NCBI RefSeq assembly: GCF_013394595.1
Contig: NZ_CP053348.1
Span: forward strand, 1,631,001 to 1,695,000
Source of the DNA: Winogradskyella forsetii
GTDB lineage: Bacteria > Bacteroidota > Bacteroidia > Flavobacteriales > Flavobacteriaceae
Length of the DNA: 64,000 nucleotides
Reading direction: 5' to 3'
This document shows, piece after piece, positions 18,221-26,054 of the stretch (its first letter is position 1; every line of letters starts with the position of its first letter). Below the pieces are notes generated by a model, which did not search any database, was not told the DNA's origin, and saw only the letters and a program-made list of their open reading frames with translations. The position numbers were made by a program, and so were the translations under genes.

Positions 18221-18312
18221 TATTTAGAAAGATATTGATTAATAGCTTGTTAAAAGTAGGGAAAATATTAATAATAGAAATACCTTATTCTGGGTATTTA
18301 GTTTCTTAAATT

Positions 18313-18449
18313 GCACACAACGCTCAGTGTATGGTTTGTTGCGTGATTAAGTTACTAATTTAGCAAACTTTTACGAGCCTGAGAAAATTCCGAAGGAATT
18401 TTACGGATAAGCACCTGGTAAGCAATGAACTATACACAATGTTGTATGC
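18313..18449 (-). repeat. attC-like site, short class (copy 1 of a duplicated site)
   Basis: Left CACACAACG, arm GTGTATGGTTTGTTGC; right arm GCAATGAACTATACAC, end GTTGTATGCC. Nearly identical to the site at 25433-25569. Confidence 0.85.
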
Positions 18450-18796
18450 CGTGTTTTATTTTGGTTTGTTGTTCCGCTCTGATTTTTAAGTCCAGCTTGT
18501 CATTCCGAAGTTGTTCGCAGAATTACAGGACTTTTGGGTTTAGAAAACCAGCTTCGCAAAAATTTTCTATCGTCATTTTCCGAACGGCTTGTCAGTCCGA
18601 CGTTGTTGGGTTTCTTTTTTTACGTTTTGCTTGATAGTCCGATTTTAGTTTTTTTATTTTTTCTTTTACGTATGAGAGTCCAGTCCGACGTTTTGTTTTT
18701 AAAAATCAGATTTTTTCTTAAAATTCCGAACTTGTTTTTTTTGATTTCGTAACTTTTGTATGCCGCTCGTAACTCTTTGACCACATGGCATACAAC
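18442..18796 (-). mobile_element. ORF-less cassette, copy 1
   Basis: About 350 bp bounded by GTTGTATGCC on one side and its complement GGCATACAAC on the other. No conserved reading frame of useful length: the forward frames of the two copies diverge by frameshift, and the leftward frame from the ATG in CATGTGG stops after 22 codons. T-runs and repeated TCCGACGTT(G/T)T blocks suggest RNA or regulatory content rather than protein. Copy 2 is at 25562-25925. Confidence 0.7.
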
Positions 18797-18921
18797 GTTG
18801 AGGGTATGCAGCGTGCGGGTTTTCGTGTTCACATCATTATCCACAGTTACTGCCCTTGCCAGCGAGCGATGAACTTGCAATTTGCTCTGAAACCCGCATG
18901 ATGTATACCCTGTGTTACCAG
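18788..18921 (-). repeat. attC-like site, GC-richer class
   Basis: Left CATACAACG, arm GGGTATGCAGCGTGCGGGTT; right arm AACCCGCATGATGTATACCC, end GTTACCAGCT. Different internal sequence from the other classes, but the same position and arm logic. Confidence 0.8.
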
Positions 18922-18938
18922 CTGGGCTTTTTTTATAT

Positions 18939-19502
18939 CTATCTAAGTTTAATTCCACTTTTTTCCAGTAAATCAGCTCCTTTTAAAACTCCTAAACTTT
19001 CAATCTTTCGTATTGACAGTTTGTTATGTATATAATTTTTAAGCATTCTCGATGTTGATTGTATTTCAGTCCAATCCCAAGAATCAACCTTACCATTAAA
19101 AGTAGTAATATTTTCGTTTTTCAATGCTCCCTTCTCATTAAAGTGTCCGATGTGAGATTGGTTAAGCTCGCTGTTTTTAAGTCCACCGAAATATAATTGA
19201 ATCAATCCCCAACCATCTGTCGAATATCGAAAAGTATGTCCATTGCAGCGTTTAGGGTCAAGAGCGATTTTCCTAAATATTGGTTTGCCTTTGTGTCTTG
19301 GAGTCCAGAGTTGAAAAGTCACAGCAAATTTATCTCCATTGTCAAGGTCAAACTTTGAATCAATGTCGCTTACTGATTTGTATTCGCAAATCTCCAATCC
19401 ATATTGTGAACTTAAATCATAAAACTTTAAGTCAGTTTCCTTAAATATAAAATCAAGGATTTCCAATTTATCAGTCTTATTTGCAAAAAAGTCGTATGTC
19501 AT
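18939..19502 (-). CDS. Hypothetical protein (cassette)
   Basis: 187 residues, soluble, no signal. Features are FAVTFQLWTPRHKGKPIFRK (about 60-79) and YSTDGWGLIQLYFGG, which look like beta hairpins of a compact domain, and a helical C-terminus. I do not recognise the family. Cores GTTACCAGCA and AGCTGGTAAC match in 9 of 10 positions. The cassette's own repeat (18788-18921) is the GC-richer class, so this cassette may have a different origin from its neighbours. Confidence 0.6.
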   Translation of the reverse strand: MTYDFFANKTDKLEILDFIFKETDLKFYDLSSQYGLEICEYKSVSDIDSKFDLDNGDKFAVTFQLWTPRHKGKPIFRKIALDPKRCNGHTFRYSTDGWGLIQLYFGGLKNSELNQSHIGHFNEKGALKNENITTFNGKVDSWDWTEIQSTSRMLKNYIHNKLSIRKIESLGVLKGADLLEKSGIKLR

Positions 19503-19531
19503 TGTTCGAAGTTGTCTGTTTTTTAGCCTTG

Positions 19532-19668
19532 CTGGTAACGTGTTTGTGTATGGTTAGTTGCGTGGTTAAGCAACTAAGTTAGTAAACATTTACGAACCCG
19601 TGAAAATTCCGCAGGAATTTTCGCAAGTAGGCAAGAACCAAGCAATTAATTATACACGGTGTTGGCAA
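19532..19668 (-). repeat. attC-like site, short class
   Basis: Left CTGGTAACG, arm GTGTATGGTTAGTTGC; right arm GCAATTAATTATACAC, end GTTGGCAATA. Tip hairpin GAAAATTCCGCAGGAATTTTC. Confidence 0.85.
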
Positions 19669-19675
19669 TAGTATT

Positions 19676-20542
19676 TTAATCTTTAGTATTTCCTTTCTCG
19701 TCCCATCTTTCCGATTCTCCAGTGGAAAAATTCTTTACTGATTCGATTTGTCCATTTGAATAATATCTTTTCCTTATTCCAATCTCTTTGCCTAGTTTAA
19801 ATTCAACTTCAAATTCTATATTCCGATTTCCATATTTACTATGAGATTTACCATCTGGTAAACCATCGATAAAATTTTGAGTAAATGAAATTTCACCATC
19901 TGAAAACTCACTTTCTATTTTACCATTAAAAGGGACACCATTTTTGTGTAAAATTAAATTTACGTCAGATGTTCCTTTAAAATTTGATTTACCATTTTCA
20001 CTAAAAAATTCAACTTTAGTTAAACTATCTGAAAGTTTTATGAAACTTGTCTTCGTTTGACCATTTAAGTAATAATCTATGTAGACACTATCTGATCGTT
20101 TTAATCTAGGTTTGTCATTAGGAAAGAATTCGGTAAAACTACCGTCAGTAAAATCATCAATTTTTATTCTGTTTCCATTTTCGTCGTAATTTATACTTTG
20201 TTTTATTGAGTGACCTTTTTCATAATAACGTTTCCATTTTATAGTAGAGTTTTCAAACCAAGTAATGCATTCTCCATGAACTTGAGAATCTTTGACTGGG
20301 ATTATGGATTTCTTTTTTCCAGATTCATAAAATGTAATTGTAATACGCTCATTATTTGATTTAATAAACTTTAATTTTTCTATAGAATTATTTTCAAAAA
20401 ATGTTGTGTCTGTTTTTACAAAGTCTTCTGAGTTAATAGCTAAACTTTCTAATTCAGTTTCTATCAAAGATTTTTTTTGACAAGCAAATAAGGAAAGCAA
20501 AAGGAATGAGATAATTATTCTTGTGTACATTCTGTTCATCAT
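19676..20542 (-). CDS. YwqK/MORN-like repeat lipoprotein (cassette)
   Basis: 288 residues. SpII signal IIISFLLLSLFAC with the Cys near residue 21. The body has repeated 'Y-x-x-G-x-x-x' units: TFYESGKKKSIIPVKDSQVH, YYLNGQTKTSF, FFSENGKSNFKG, RYYSNGQIESVKNF, as in MORN-variant / YwqK-type proteins, often named 'toxin-antitoxin system YwqK family antitoxin' without direct proof. The start is uncertain (MMNRM; several Met). Cores GTTGGCAATA / TATTGCCAAC match perfectly. Confidence 0.75.
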   Translation of the reverse strand: MMNRMYTRIIISFLLLSLFACQKKSLIETELESLAINSEDFVKTDTTFFENNSIEKLKFIKSNNERITITFYESGKKKSIIPVKDSQVHGECITWFENSTIKWKRYYEKGHSIKQSINYDENGNRIKIDDFTDGSFTEFFPNDKPRLKRSDSVYIDYYLNGQTKTSFIKLSDSLTKVEFFSENGKSNFKGTSDVNLILHKNGVPFNGKIESEFSDGEISFTQNFIDGLPDGKSHSKYGNRNIEFEVEFKLGKEIGIRKRYYSNGQIESVKNFSTGESERWDEKGNTKD

Positions 20543-20559
20543 ATTATTGCCAACGGTCT

Positions 20560-20786
20560 TCTTTACTTTACAGCTGGTTATTTATAGTTGTTTAACTTTA
20601 CTAAGAAACAAGAGGAGAACTAAAACGGTTTTTGGAATAGCAGTTCCTTTACACGTATCAGTCCTCTTGCTTTTCTTAGGTTGCTTAGGACCATTTGGAA
20701 TACCAGGAATCACTTCCTATTAAAGGTAATAGTCATAGCAACATTTATTAATCATTCCTAAATAAATAGGATTAACATTTAAAAAT
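20560..20786 (+). ncRNA. Candidate bridge RNA region of the IS110 element
   Basis: Non-coding left end of the IS. A long stem is visible: AAGAAACAAGAGGA (20603-20616) against TCCTCTTGCTTTTCTT (20662-20677), enclosing a smaller hairpin GGAA-TAGCAG-TTCC (20634-20647). IS110 elements of the left-end type are known to transcribe a bridge RNA from this position, whose loops pair with target and donor DNA. The assignment rests on position and foldability only. Confidence 0.45.
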
Positions 20787-21779
20787 ATGAAAAAATATGA
20801 TGATGTGGTCGGTATAGATGTATCTAAATTAACAATAGATGCTCATATGTACAAAAGATCGATCCACCAAGTGTTTTCAAACACTTCCAAGGGATATAAA
20901 GCTTTGGTAAAATGGTTAAATAAGAACCTGGAAGGGCAATGCTACTTTCTGTGTTTTGAGAATACCGGTCATTACTCTACAAATTTAAGTATCTACTTAT
21001 CACAAAACGATATGGATTATGTAGAGGAAAGTCCATTAGCCATTAAGCGCTCAGCGGGAATTGTGAGAGGAAAAACAGATAGGCTTGATTCCGAAATGAT
21101 TGCTAGATATGCTTGGTTGCACAAGGAGGAACTGGTTTTGAGTACCCCTAAGGAAAAAGATATTCAAGAGATAGGTAGATTACTGTCTTTAAGAGATCAG
21201 CTTGTTAGAGATCGCACAGGAAAGATGAGCACTCTTAAAGAAGCACAATCACTGCTCAAAAGCCCATCTACAGATAGTTGCTGCAAGATAGCAACAAAGA
21301 CCATAGCCTACCTTACCAAGCAGATTGCTGCTCTTGAGGATAGGATTAAAATACTAATGCAAAGTGAGGAAGGACTTGATAAAAATTTCAAGCTTCTAAA
21401 TACGATAAAAGGAGTAGGTTTGATATTAGCTAGTCAGCTTATCTATCATACCAATAACTTCCAGCGTTTTGATGGTTGGCGGCAGTTCTCAAGTTATTGT
21501 GGTGTAGCACCGTTTTCGCATAGCTCAGGCACCAGTATAAAACGAAGGAATAAAATCCATCATATAGGAGATAGAAAAATGAAGACACTATTGACAATGG
21601 CCAGTGTCAGTGCAATACAATGTGATAGTGAACTCAAGTTGTATTATCAAAGAAGATTAGCAGAAGGAAAGCCAAAACTAGTAGCATTGAACAACGTAAG
21701 AAACAAGATTTTGTCAAGGGCTTTTTCCGTAATTAAGAGAGGAACTCCATACGTTGAATTACAGCAGTTTGCGGCTTAA
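20787..21779 (+). CDS. IS110-family transposase (bridge-RNA-guided recombinase type)
   Basis: 330 residues. The N-terminal RuvC-like DEDD domain starts VVGIDVSKLTIDAHMY (first Asp at residue 10), with ENTGHYS near residue 59 and KTDRLDSEMIARYA near 107-120. After a coiled-coil stretch, the C-terminal Tnp_20 domain has LLNTIKGVGLILASQLI and GVAPFSHSSGTSIKRR, containing the expected catalytic Ser. Complete and apparently intact. Confidence 0.92.
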   Translation: MKKYDDVVGIDVSKLTIDAHMYKRSIHQVFSNTSKGYKALVKWLNKNLEGQCYFLCFENTGHYSTNLSIYLSQNDMDYVEESPLAIKRSAGIVRGKTDRLDSEMIARYAWLHKEELVLSTPKEKDIQEIGRLLSLRDQLVRDRTGKMSTLKEAQSLLKSPSTDSCCKIATKTIAYLTKQIAALEDRIKILMQSEEGLDKNFKLLNTIKGVGLILASQLIYHTNNFQRFDGWRQFSSYCGVAPFSHSSGTSIKRRNKIHHIGDRKMKTLLTMASVSAIQCDSELKLYYQRRLAEGKPKLVALNNVRNKILSRAFSVIKRGTPYVELQQFAA

Positions 21780-22009
21780 AAATACTTGCATTTTTATTAG
21801 GATTTGACCTTGGAATACGTATATGGCTCGTAGCGTGTAAATTAGAAAATTATTTTCGGATTAAGCACAAGCCAGATTTTTAAATTTTACTATTTATCTT
21901 TTTTACGGGAAATCGTCAAATTTAAAAATTTGTCGACTTTCCAAATATGCCTTAACTTCGTTTAAGCAACTAATTAGCTATGAGCTATATACGTTGTTGT
22001 GAGCAGTAT

Positions 22010-22591
22010 TTATTCGCAATATTCTTTAAATCTAATATTTTTCAAAGCTTTAAAAAAGTCGGCTTGAGTTGAGTCAGCTAAATCATTTCCATAAAAACTT
22101 AATCGTATTTTATTTGAGTTCATTCCGCCACCTTTTAAGCTATCGATATAAATTCCACTTGCACCAAAGCCTTTAATTTTTGGTTGAATAAATTTCGCTT
22201 GAAAACAGTCGATGCTATCAAGTTCAAATTCGTATTTCAAGTAATTTTTCGGCTCGTAATCAGCAGAGGTGAAGTCCGCTACGATTAGATGTTTTTTTCC
22301 TTTTAGCTTTTCTTTCTGTTCTGTTGTCAATTCCGCATATTCAGATTCTTCAAAAACAAGTAATTCCGGATTTCTGGTCAAATCAGGCGAATAAGCTCCT
22401 AAATCAAAAATCAACGTATCGTTTCTGTCCGTAATCAATCCGCTAACATAACTATCAATTCCTTTTATTTCATATTCCGACCAACTTCTCGGAACAGTTA
22501 TTTCAAACGCTCCGTAGTCAATCGTTTTGTTTTTTGACTTATCACACGATAAAATCAAGAGTAAAATTAGTATCGATAGCGTTTTTCTCAT
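22010..22591 (-). CDS. Hypothetical lipoprotein (cassette)
   Basis: 193 residues from the ATG at 22591 (MRKTLSILILLLILSCDKSK); a GTG three codons upstream lies in the cassette core. Lipobox LILSC with Cys at residue 16. The mature part (FEITVPRSWSEYEIKGIDSY, then KNYLKYEFELDSIDCFQAKF) resembles small PsbP/YceI-like or 'DUF1795-like' beta proteins, but I do not assign it. Cores GTTGTGAGCA / TGCTCACAAC match perfectly. Confidence 0.7.
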   Translation of the reverse strand: MRKTLSILILLLILSCDKSKNKTIDYGAFEITVPRSWSEYEIKGIDSYVSGLITDRNDTLIFDLGAYSPDLTRNPELLVFEESEYAELTTEQKEKLKGKKHLIVADFTSADYEPKNYLKYEFELDSIDCFQAKFIQPKIKGFGASGIYIDSLKGGGMNSNKIRLSFYGNDLADSTQADFFKALKNIRFKEYCE

Positions 22592-22593
22592 AT

Positions 22594-22792
22594 TGCTCAC
22601 AACGGTCGTGTATATGGCTCGTAGCGTGCAAATTATGAAATTATTTTCGGATTGAGCACGAGTCGAATTTTTTAATTATTCTTATTATCTTTTTTCTCAA
22701 TAAGCCAAATTAAAAAATTTGGCGGACTAGCAAATATACCTTAACTTCGATTAAGCAATTAACTAGCTATGAGCTATATACGTTGTTGTGTG
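22594..22792 (-). repeat. attC-like site, long class
   Basis: Left GCTCACAACG, arm GTATATGGCTCGTAGC; right arm GCTATGAGCTATATAC, end GTTGTGTGCA. Internal stem GCCAAATT / AATTTGGC. Confidence 0.85.
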
Positions 22793-22798
22793 CAGTAC

Positions 22799-23452
22799 TT
22801 ATGCGTTCAGTTTGAATTTTTCTAAAACGTCAAATCCGAATTTCTGACAAAATAAAACTAACTCATTAAATTCCTGAAAGCTAAAAAGTATGCGTTGATT
22901 TTCCTTATAAACCTTTCTTTTAAGGATTTCGTTCATTTCCATTTTTGTCTCTGAATTTATTATGTCAAAACGCTCCAACTTCTTTTTCTCTCCATTTTGT
23001 AATAAGTTCACTTCATAAAACCACCATTTCAGTTCAAGTCCATTCTCAACGTTAAAATCTAAAGGACGAACTATTCCATTTCTATGGACTAAACATCGTC
23101 TAACTCTATTTATAGTTTTTACCTCTTCTATAAATTTTAGAGGTTCTTTTAATGATTCGCTTACTTTTTCTATAAGTCTCGGAAAATTATTTTGAGAATT
23201 GGCATCATTCGGTTCAAATATCAATTCCTTAAATTCTCCAAAAGTTGTTTTTCTTTTAGTTTTAATTTTTTCGTTCAAATCAATTATAAACGAAAAACTA
23301 ATTAAAAGTTCGGTCAATGCAGAAATTAAATCCTCAAATCCCTTTTTTAAAATCCAGTTCTTAAAGTTTGTTTTACTTTCCTCAACAGTTAATTCTCCAA
23401 TTGGTGTATGAGTAAATATTGAATTTTCTTCTAAACTCAAACTTTTTGGCAA
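22799..23452 (-). CDS. HEPN-like protein (cassette), 5' end probably damaged
   Basis: The intact frame gives 217 residues from a TTG at 23452. An all-helical protein with NRVRRCLVHRNGIVRP near residue 115, fitting the R-x4-H motif of HEPN domains (known as RNase or nucleic-acid-associated domains). Upstream, the same frame continues plausibly (CSNAVFFGINSLELTTELPK) back to TAA at 23516-23518 and beyond it to TTG/GTG starts at 23581-23602, so the original gene was probably about 265 codons with one nonsense change. Cores GTTGTGTGCA / TGCACACAAC match perfectly and enclose the longer version. Confidence 0.65.
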   Translation of the reverse strand: MPKSLSLEENSIFTHTPIGELTVEESKTNFKNWILKKGFEDLISALTELLISFSFIIDLNEKIKTKRKTTFGEFKELIFEPNDANSQNNFPRLIEKVSESLKEPLKFIEEVKTINRVRRCLVHRNGIVRPLDFNVENGLELKWWFYEVNLLQNGEKKKLERFDIINSETKMEMNEILKRKVYKENQRILFSFQEFNELVLFCQKFGFDVLEKFKLNA

Positions 23453-23596
23453 TTCAGTAGTTAATTCGAGCGAATTAATTCCGAAAAATACTGCGTTGCT
23501 ACATTCAGATAACTTTTAATTTAAAGTTATTAATAAATCATTTGGGTTTAGTTTTAATGTTGCTGTTAAATTATCGCTCAATGTTTTTTTTGTATT

Positions 23597-23798
23597 GCAC
23601 ACAACGGTTGTGTATATGGCTCGTAGCGAGCAAATTAGAAAATTATTTTAGGATTAAGTACAAGCCAGATTTTTAAATTTTACTATTTATCTTTTTTTAT
23701 TGGAAATCGTCAAATTTAAAAATTTGGCGACTTTCCAGATACGCTTTTACTTCGATTAAACAAATAATAAGCTATGAGCTATATACGTTGTTGCCCAC
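23597..23798 (-). repeat. attC-like site, long class
   Basis: Left GCACACAACG, arm GTATATGGCTCGTAGC; right arm GCTATGAGCTATATAC, end GTTGCCCACA. Internal stem TCGTCAAATTT / AAATTTGGCGA with one G-T pair. Confidence 0.85.
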
Positions 23799-23804
23799 AG
23801 TATT

Positions 23805-24497
23805 TTATTCAGTTTCTAATTCAATCGTTATTTTTTCTCCTTGTTCAACCATAGGGCGAATATTTTCAACTTCATCCCAATTTTCTTTTGCACTTGGTAT
23901 TTGTTCGGAATATAGATGATAAACTGCAAATATTTTTGCGTCAATAGTAATATTCTGTTCTTTAGCGTTTTTCAAAATCCAATAGGGTACAAAAGCTAAA
24001 TCTATTTTTTCCATTTTACCAATAGTTTCAGGTTCCGTTGTGTCTCCTGATAAGTAGATTTTTTTATTGTGCCAAGTTATCAAATACGAGTAGTGACGAA
24101 ATGAAATACCGAATACCGTATGGTCAGTTTTATTAGCCTTTATTTCAAAATTTTCTATGGATTCTCCCAATTTTTCTAATTCCGAAATGTTTGAAACACC
24201 ATAAGTCTGTCCACCTTTGTCTTTCATCACTTTTTTTAGATTTTTTTTAGAGTAATGGTCAGAGTGTTTATGTGTAAAAATGAAAATAGAGTTTTCTTTA
24301 ATACTATCTAATTCCGATTCTTTAAATTCCATATATCCGTGAGCTCCCGATTTGTATGGGAAATCAATGTAGAAATTTGTGATGCCATCAGTCATATGAA
24401 GTCCGCAATTCCCTATAAATTCGATTTGAATTTCTTTTGTTTGTGAAAATCCAAAAGTTATAATTAGGCAAAAAATCAGAGTAAAAATTTTGTTCAT
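23805..24497 (-). CDS. Secreted MBL-fold metallohydrolase (cassette)
   Basis: 230 residues. Signal peptide MNKIFTLIFCLIITFGFSQ. The metallo-beta-lactamase fold is shown by FTHKHSDHYS (HxHxDH, about residues 74-83), ANKTDHTVFGISFRHYSYLI and KIYLSGDTTEP (Asp ligand, about 148-158). It is closest to the UlaG-like/YycJ-like 'MBL fold' hydrolases rather than to true beta-lactamases. Periplasmic; substrate unknown. Cores GTTGCCCACA / TGTGGGCAAC match perfectly. Confidence 0.85.
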   Translation of the reverse strand: MNKIFTLIFCLIITFGFSQTKEIQIEFIGNCGLHMTDGITNFYIDFPYKSGAHGYMEFKESELDSIKENSIFIFTHKHSDHYSKKNLKKVMKDKGGQTYGVSNISELEKLGESIENFEIKANKTDHTVFGISFRHYSYLITWHNKKIYLSGDTTEPETIGKMEKIDLAFVPYWILKNAKEQNITIDAKIFAVYHLYSEQIPSAKENWDEVENIRPMVEQGEKITIELETE

Positions 24498-24514
24498 ATT
24501 CGTGGTTTTATATT

Positions 24515-24650
24515 GTGGGCAACGTTTTGTGTATGATTAGTTGCGCGTGAAAGAAACTAATTTAGTAAACAAATACTTGTCAGTGAAATTTCTTAAGGAA
24601 TTTTCCAGACGGCACTAGCCAAAGCAATTAATTATACACCGTGTTGTGTG
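24515..24650 (-). repeat. attC-like site, short class
   Basis: Left GGGCAACG, arm GTGTATGATTAGTTGC; right arm GCAATTAATTATACAC, end GTTGTGTGTA. Confidence 0.85.
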
Positions 24651-24654
24651 TAGT

Positions 24655-25386
24655 TTATCTATTTTCTTCGATTAACGATTCGGTCTCTCCTTTTGCCAAA
24701 ATTCTATTTTCGTCTAATAAATATCTTTCTCCAACATCCGACATTTCAAACAATATTGCTTTCAAATTTGAATTGTTTTCTGCCTTGGCTTTATTCCATT
24801 GGTTTGAAAGAAAACCACTTAACATTTTAACTTCGATTTGGTAGAATTCCTCACTTCCAACATCAATCCAAGACTCATTGTTATCATTTATAATTTCTTC
24901 CCATAATTCTTTAAAAATATCCTTAAGCTTTATGTTTTCGTCATCCGTTTCAATTTCCATCTCTGGAAAATCACTGTATCTTTCTGAACGGAGGTTTTGA
25001 TTGGGTTCAATTAATATTCTAAAATATTGAGATATGTAATAGTAGACAGAGAATAAGCTGATTTTATCAGTAATTGACATTTGACTTTCGAATTCTTGAT
25101 TATGGACTTTTTTGAATAGGTTCGAAATGTCATTTTTTATTGGTTCAAGAACAAATACTGGATAATGTCTTTTATATTCTTCTTCAAGAAACTTATATAG
25201 GGTTTCGTTTTTCCATCTACCAATTTCAGTGGTTCTGGATTTCATTTCAGAATTTATCTGATATGCTTTTTCGTAAGTTGAATTTATAAGCTGCCAATTA
25301 TTTTTTATCAACTGTGACTGAATATCTGAATTGTTAATTGTATTCGGTTTTGTATTTAATCCAAAGAGTTCTTCAAATATTCCCAT
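24655..25386 (-). CDS. Hypothetical protein, paralogue of the gene at 26769 (cassette)
   Basis: 243 residues, helical, acidic, no signal. Shares with the 264-residue product at 26769 the blocks YPVFVLEPIKNDISNLFKKV / YKFFVLESMRDDVILFFKKL, FKELWEEI / YEEIWKEL and WNKAKAENNSNLKAILFEMS / WMHVKANTGSKVLGFMFVHE, in the same order and spacing. Family and function not recognised. Cores GTTGTGTGTA / TACACACAAC match perfectly. Confidence 0.65.
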   Translation of the reverse strand: MGIFEELFGLNTKPNTINNSDIQSQLIKNNWQLINSTYEKAYQINSEMKSRTTEIGRWKNETLYKFLEEEYKRHYPVFVLEPIKNDISNLFKKVHNQEFESQMSITDKISLFSVYYYISQYFRILIEPNQNLRSERYSDFPEMEIETDDENIKLKDIFKELWEEIINDNNESWIDVGSEEFYQIEVKMLSGFLSNQWNKAKAENNSNLKAILFEMSDVGERYLLDENRILAKGETESLIEENR

Positions 25387-25432
25387 AAATTATAGTTTTA
25401 GTTCTATCGATGTTTCTTATGTGTGTTAAAAT

Positions 25433-25569
25433 TACACACAACGCTCAGTGTATGGTTTGTTGCGTGATTAAGTTACTAATTTAGCAAACTTTGACGAGCC
25501 TGAGAAAATTCCGAAGGAATTTTCCAGATAAGCACTTGGCAAGCAATGAACTATACACAATGTTGTATG
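25433..25569 (-). repeat. attC-like site, short class (copy 2 of a duplicated site)
   Basis: Left CACACAACG, arm GTGTATGGTTTGTTGC; right arm GCAATGAACTATACAC, end GTTGTATGCC. Nearly identical to 18313-18449. Confidence 0.85.
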
Positions 25570-25925
25570 CCGTGTTTTATTTTGGTTTATTGTTCCGCTC
25601 TGATTTTTAAGTCCAGCTTGTCATTCCGACGTTGTTCTCAGAATTGCAGGACTTTTGGGTTTAGAAAACCAGCTTCGCAAAAATTTTCTATCGTCATTTT
25701 CCGAACGGCTTGTCAGTTCGACGTTGTTGGGTTTCTTTTTTTTACGTTTTGCTTGACAGTCCTGTTTTATCTGTTTTCTGTTTATTTTTTCTTTTACGTA
25801 CGAGAGTTCAGTCCGACGTTTTGTTTTTTAAAATCAGATTTTTTCTTAAAATTCCGAACTTGTTTTTTTTGATTTCGTAACTTTTGTATGCCGCTCGTAA
25901 CTCTCTGACCACATGGCATACAACG
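25562..25925 (-). mobile_element. ORF-less cassette, copy 2
   Basis: Near-identical to 18442-18796 with scattered substitutions and small indels. The similarity runs from CACACAACG on one side to ATACAACG on the other and stops there: beyond it copy 1 continues TTGAGGG and copy 2 TGTTTGTG. The duplicated unit is therefore exactly 'cassette plus its attC-like site'. Confidence 0.75.
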
Positions 25926-26054
25926 TGTTTGTGTATGGTTAGTTGCGTGGTTAAGCAACTAAGTTAGCAAACATTTACGAACCTGTGAAAATTCCGCAGG
26001 AATTTTCGCAAGTAGGCAAGAACAAAGCAATTAATTATACACGGTGTTGCCCAT
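25917..26054 (-). repeat. attC-like site, short class
   Basis: Left CATACAACG, arm GTGTATGGTTAGTTGC; right arm GCAATTAATTATACAC, end GTTGCCCATA. Tip hairpin GAAAATTCCGCAGGAATTTT. Confidence 0.85.

Larger units (their letters stand above)
20558..21818 (+). mobile_element. IS110-family insertion sequence
   Basis: About 1.26 kb between the two halves of an attC-like site. The boundaries are placed by comparison with the uninterrupted site at 22594, and are certain to within a few bases. No terminal inverted repeats or obvious target duplication are seen, as expected for IS110. It contains the transposase and a 230-bp structured non-coding stretch before it. It is the only rightward gene in the array. 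Confidence 0.85.
20549..22002 (-). repeat. attC-like site, long class, split by an IS110 element
   Basis: The left part is only TGCCAACGGTC (20549-20557); the remainder, starting GTATATGGCTCGTAGC, resumes at 21819 and ends GCTATGAGCTATATAC and GTTGTGAGCA at about 22002. The intact relative at 22594 reads AACGGTCGTGTATATGG across the same point. Confidence 0.8.

Noticed and set aside
18425..18634. Rightward ORF in the ORF-less cassette (and 25546-25872)
   Set aside because: The frames of the two near-identical copies diverge by indels and run partly through the attC-like arm; no sign of protein-level conservation.
18620..18958. Leftward 112-codon ORF
   Set aside because: It spans a whole attC-like site and the ORF-less cassette; the frame is broken in copy 2.
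20523..20723. 66-codon ORF at the left end of the IS110 element
   Set aside because: It crosses the insertion point and the structured left end; better explained as non-coding RNA region.
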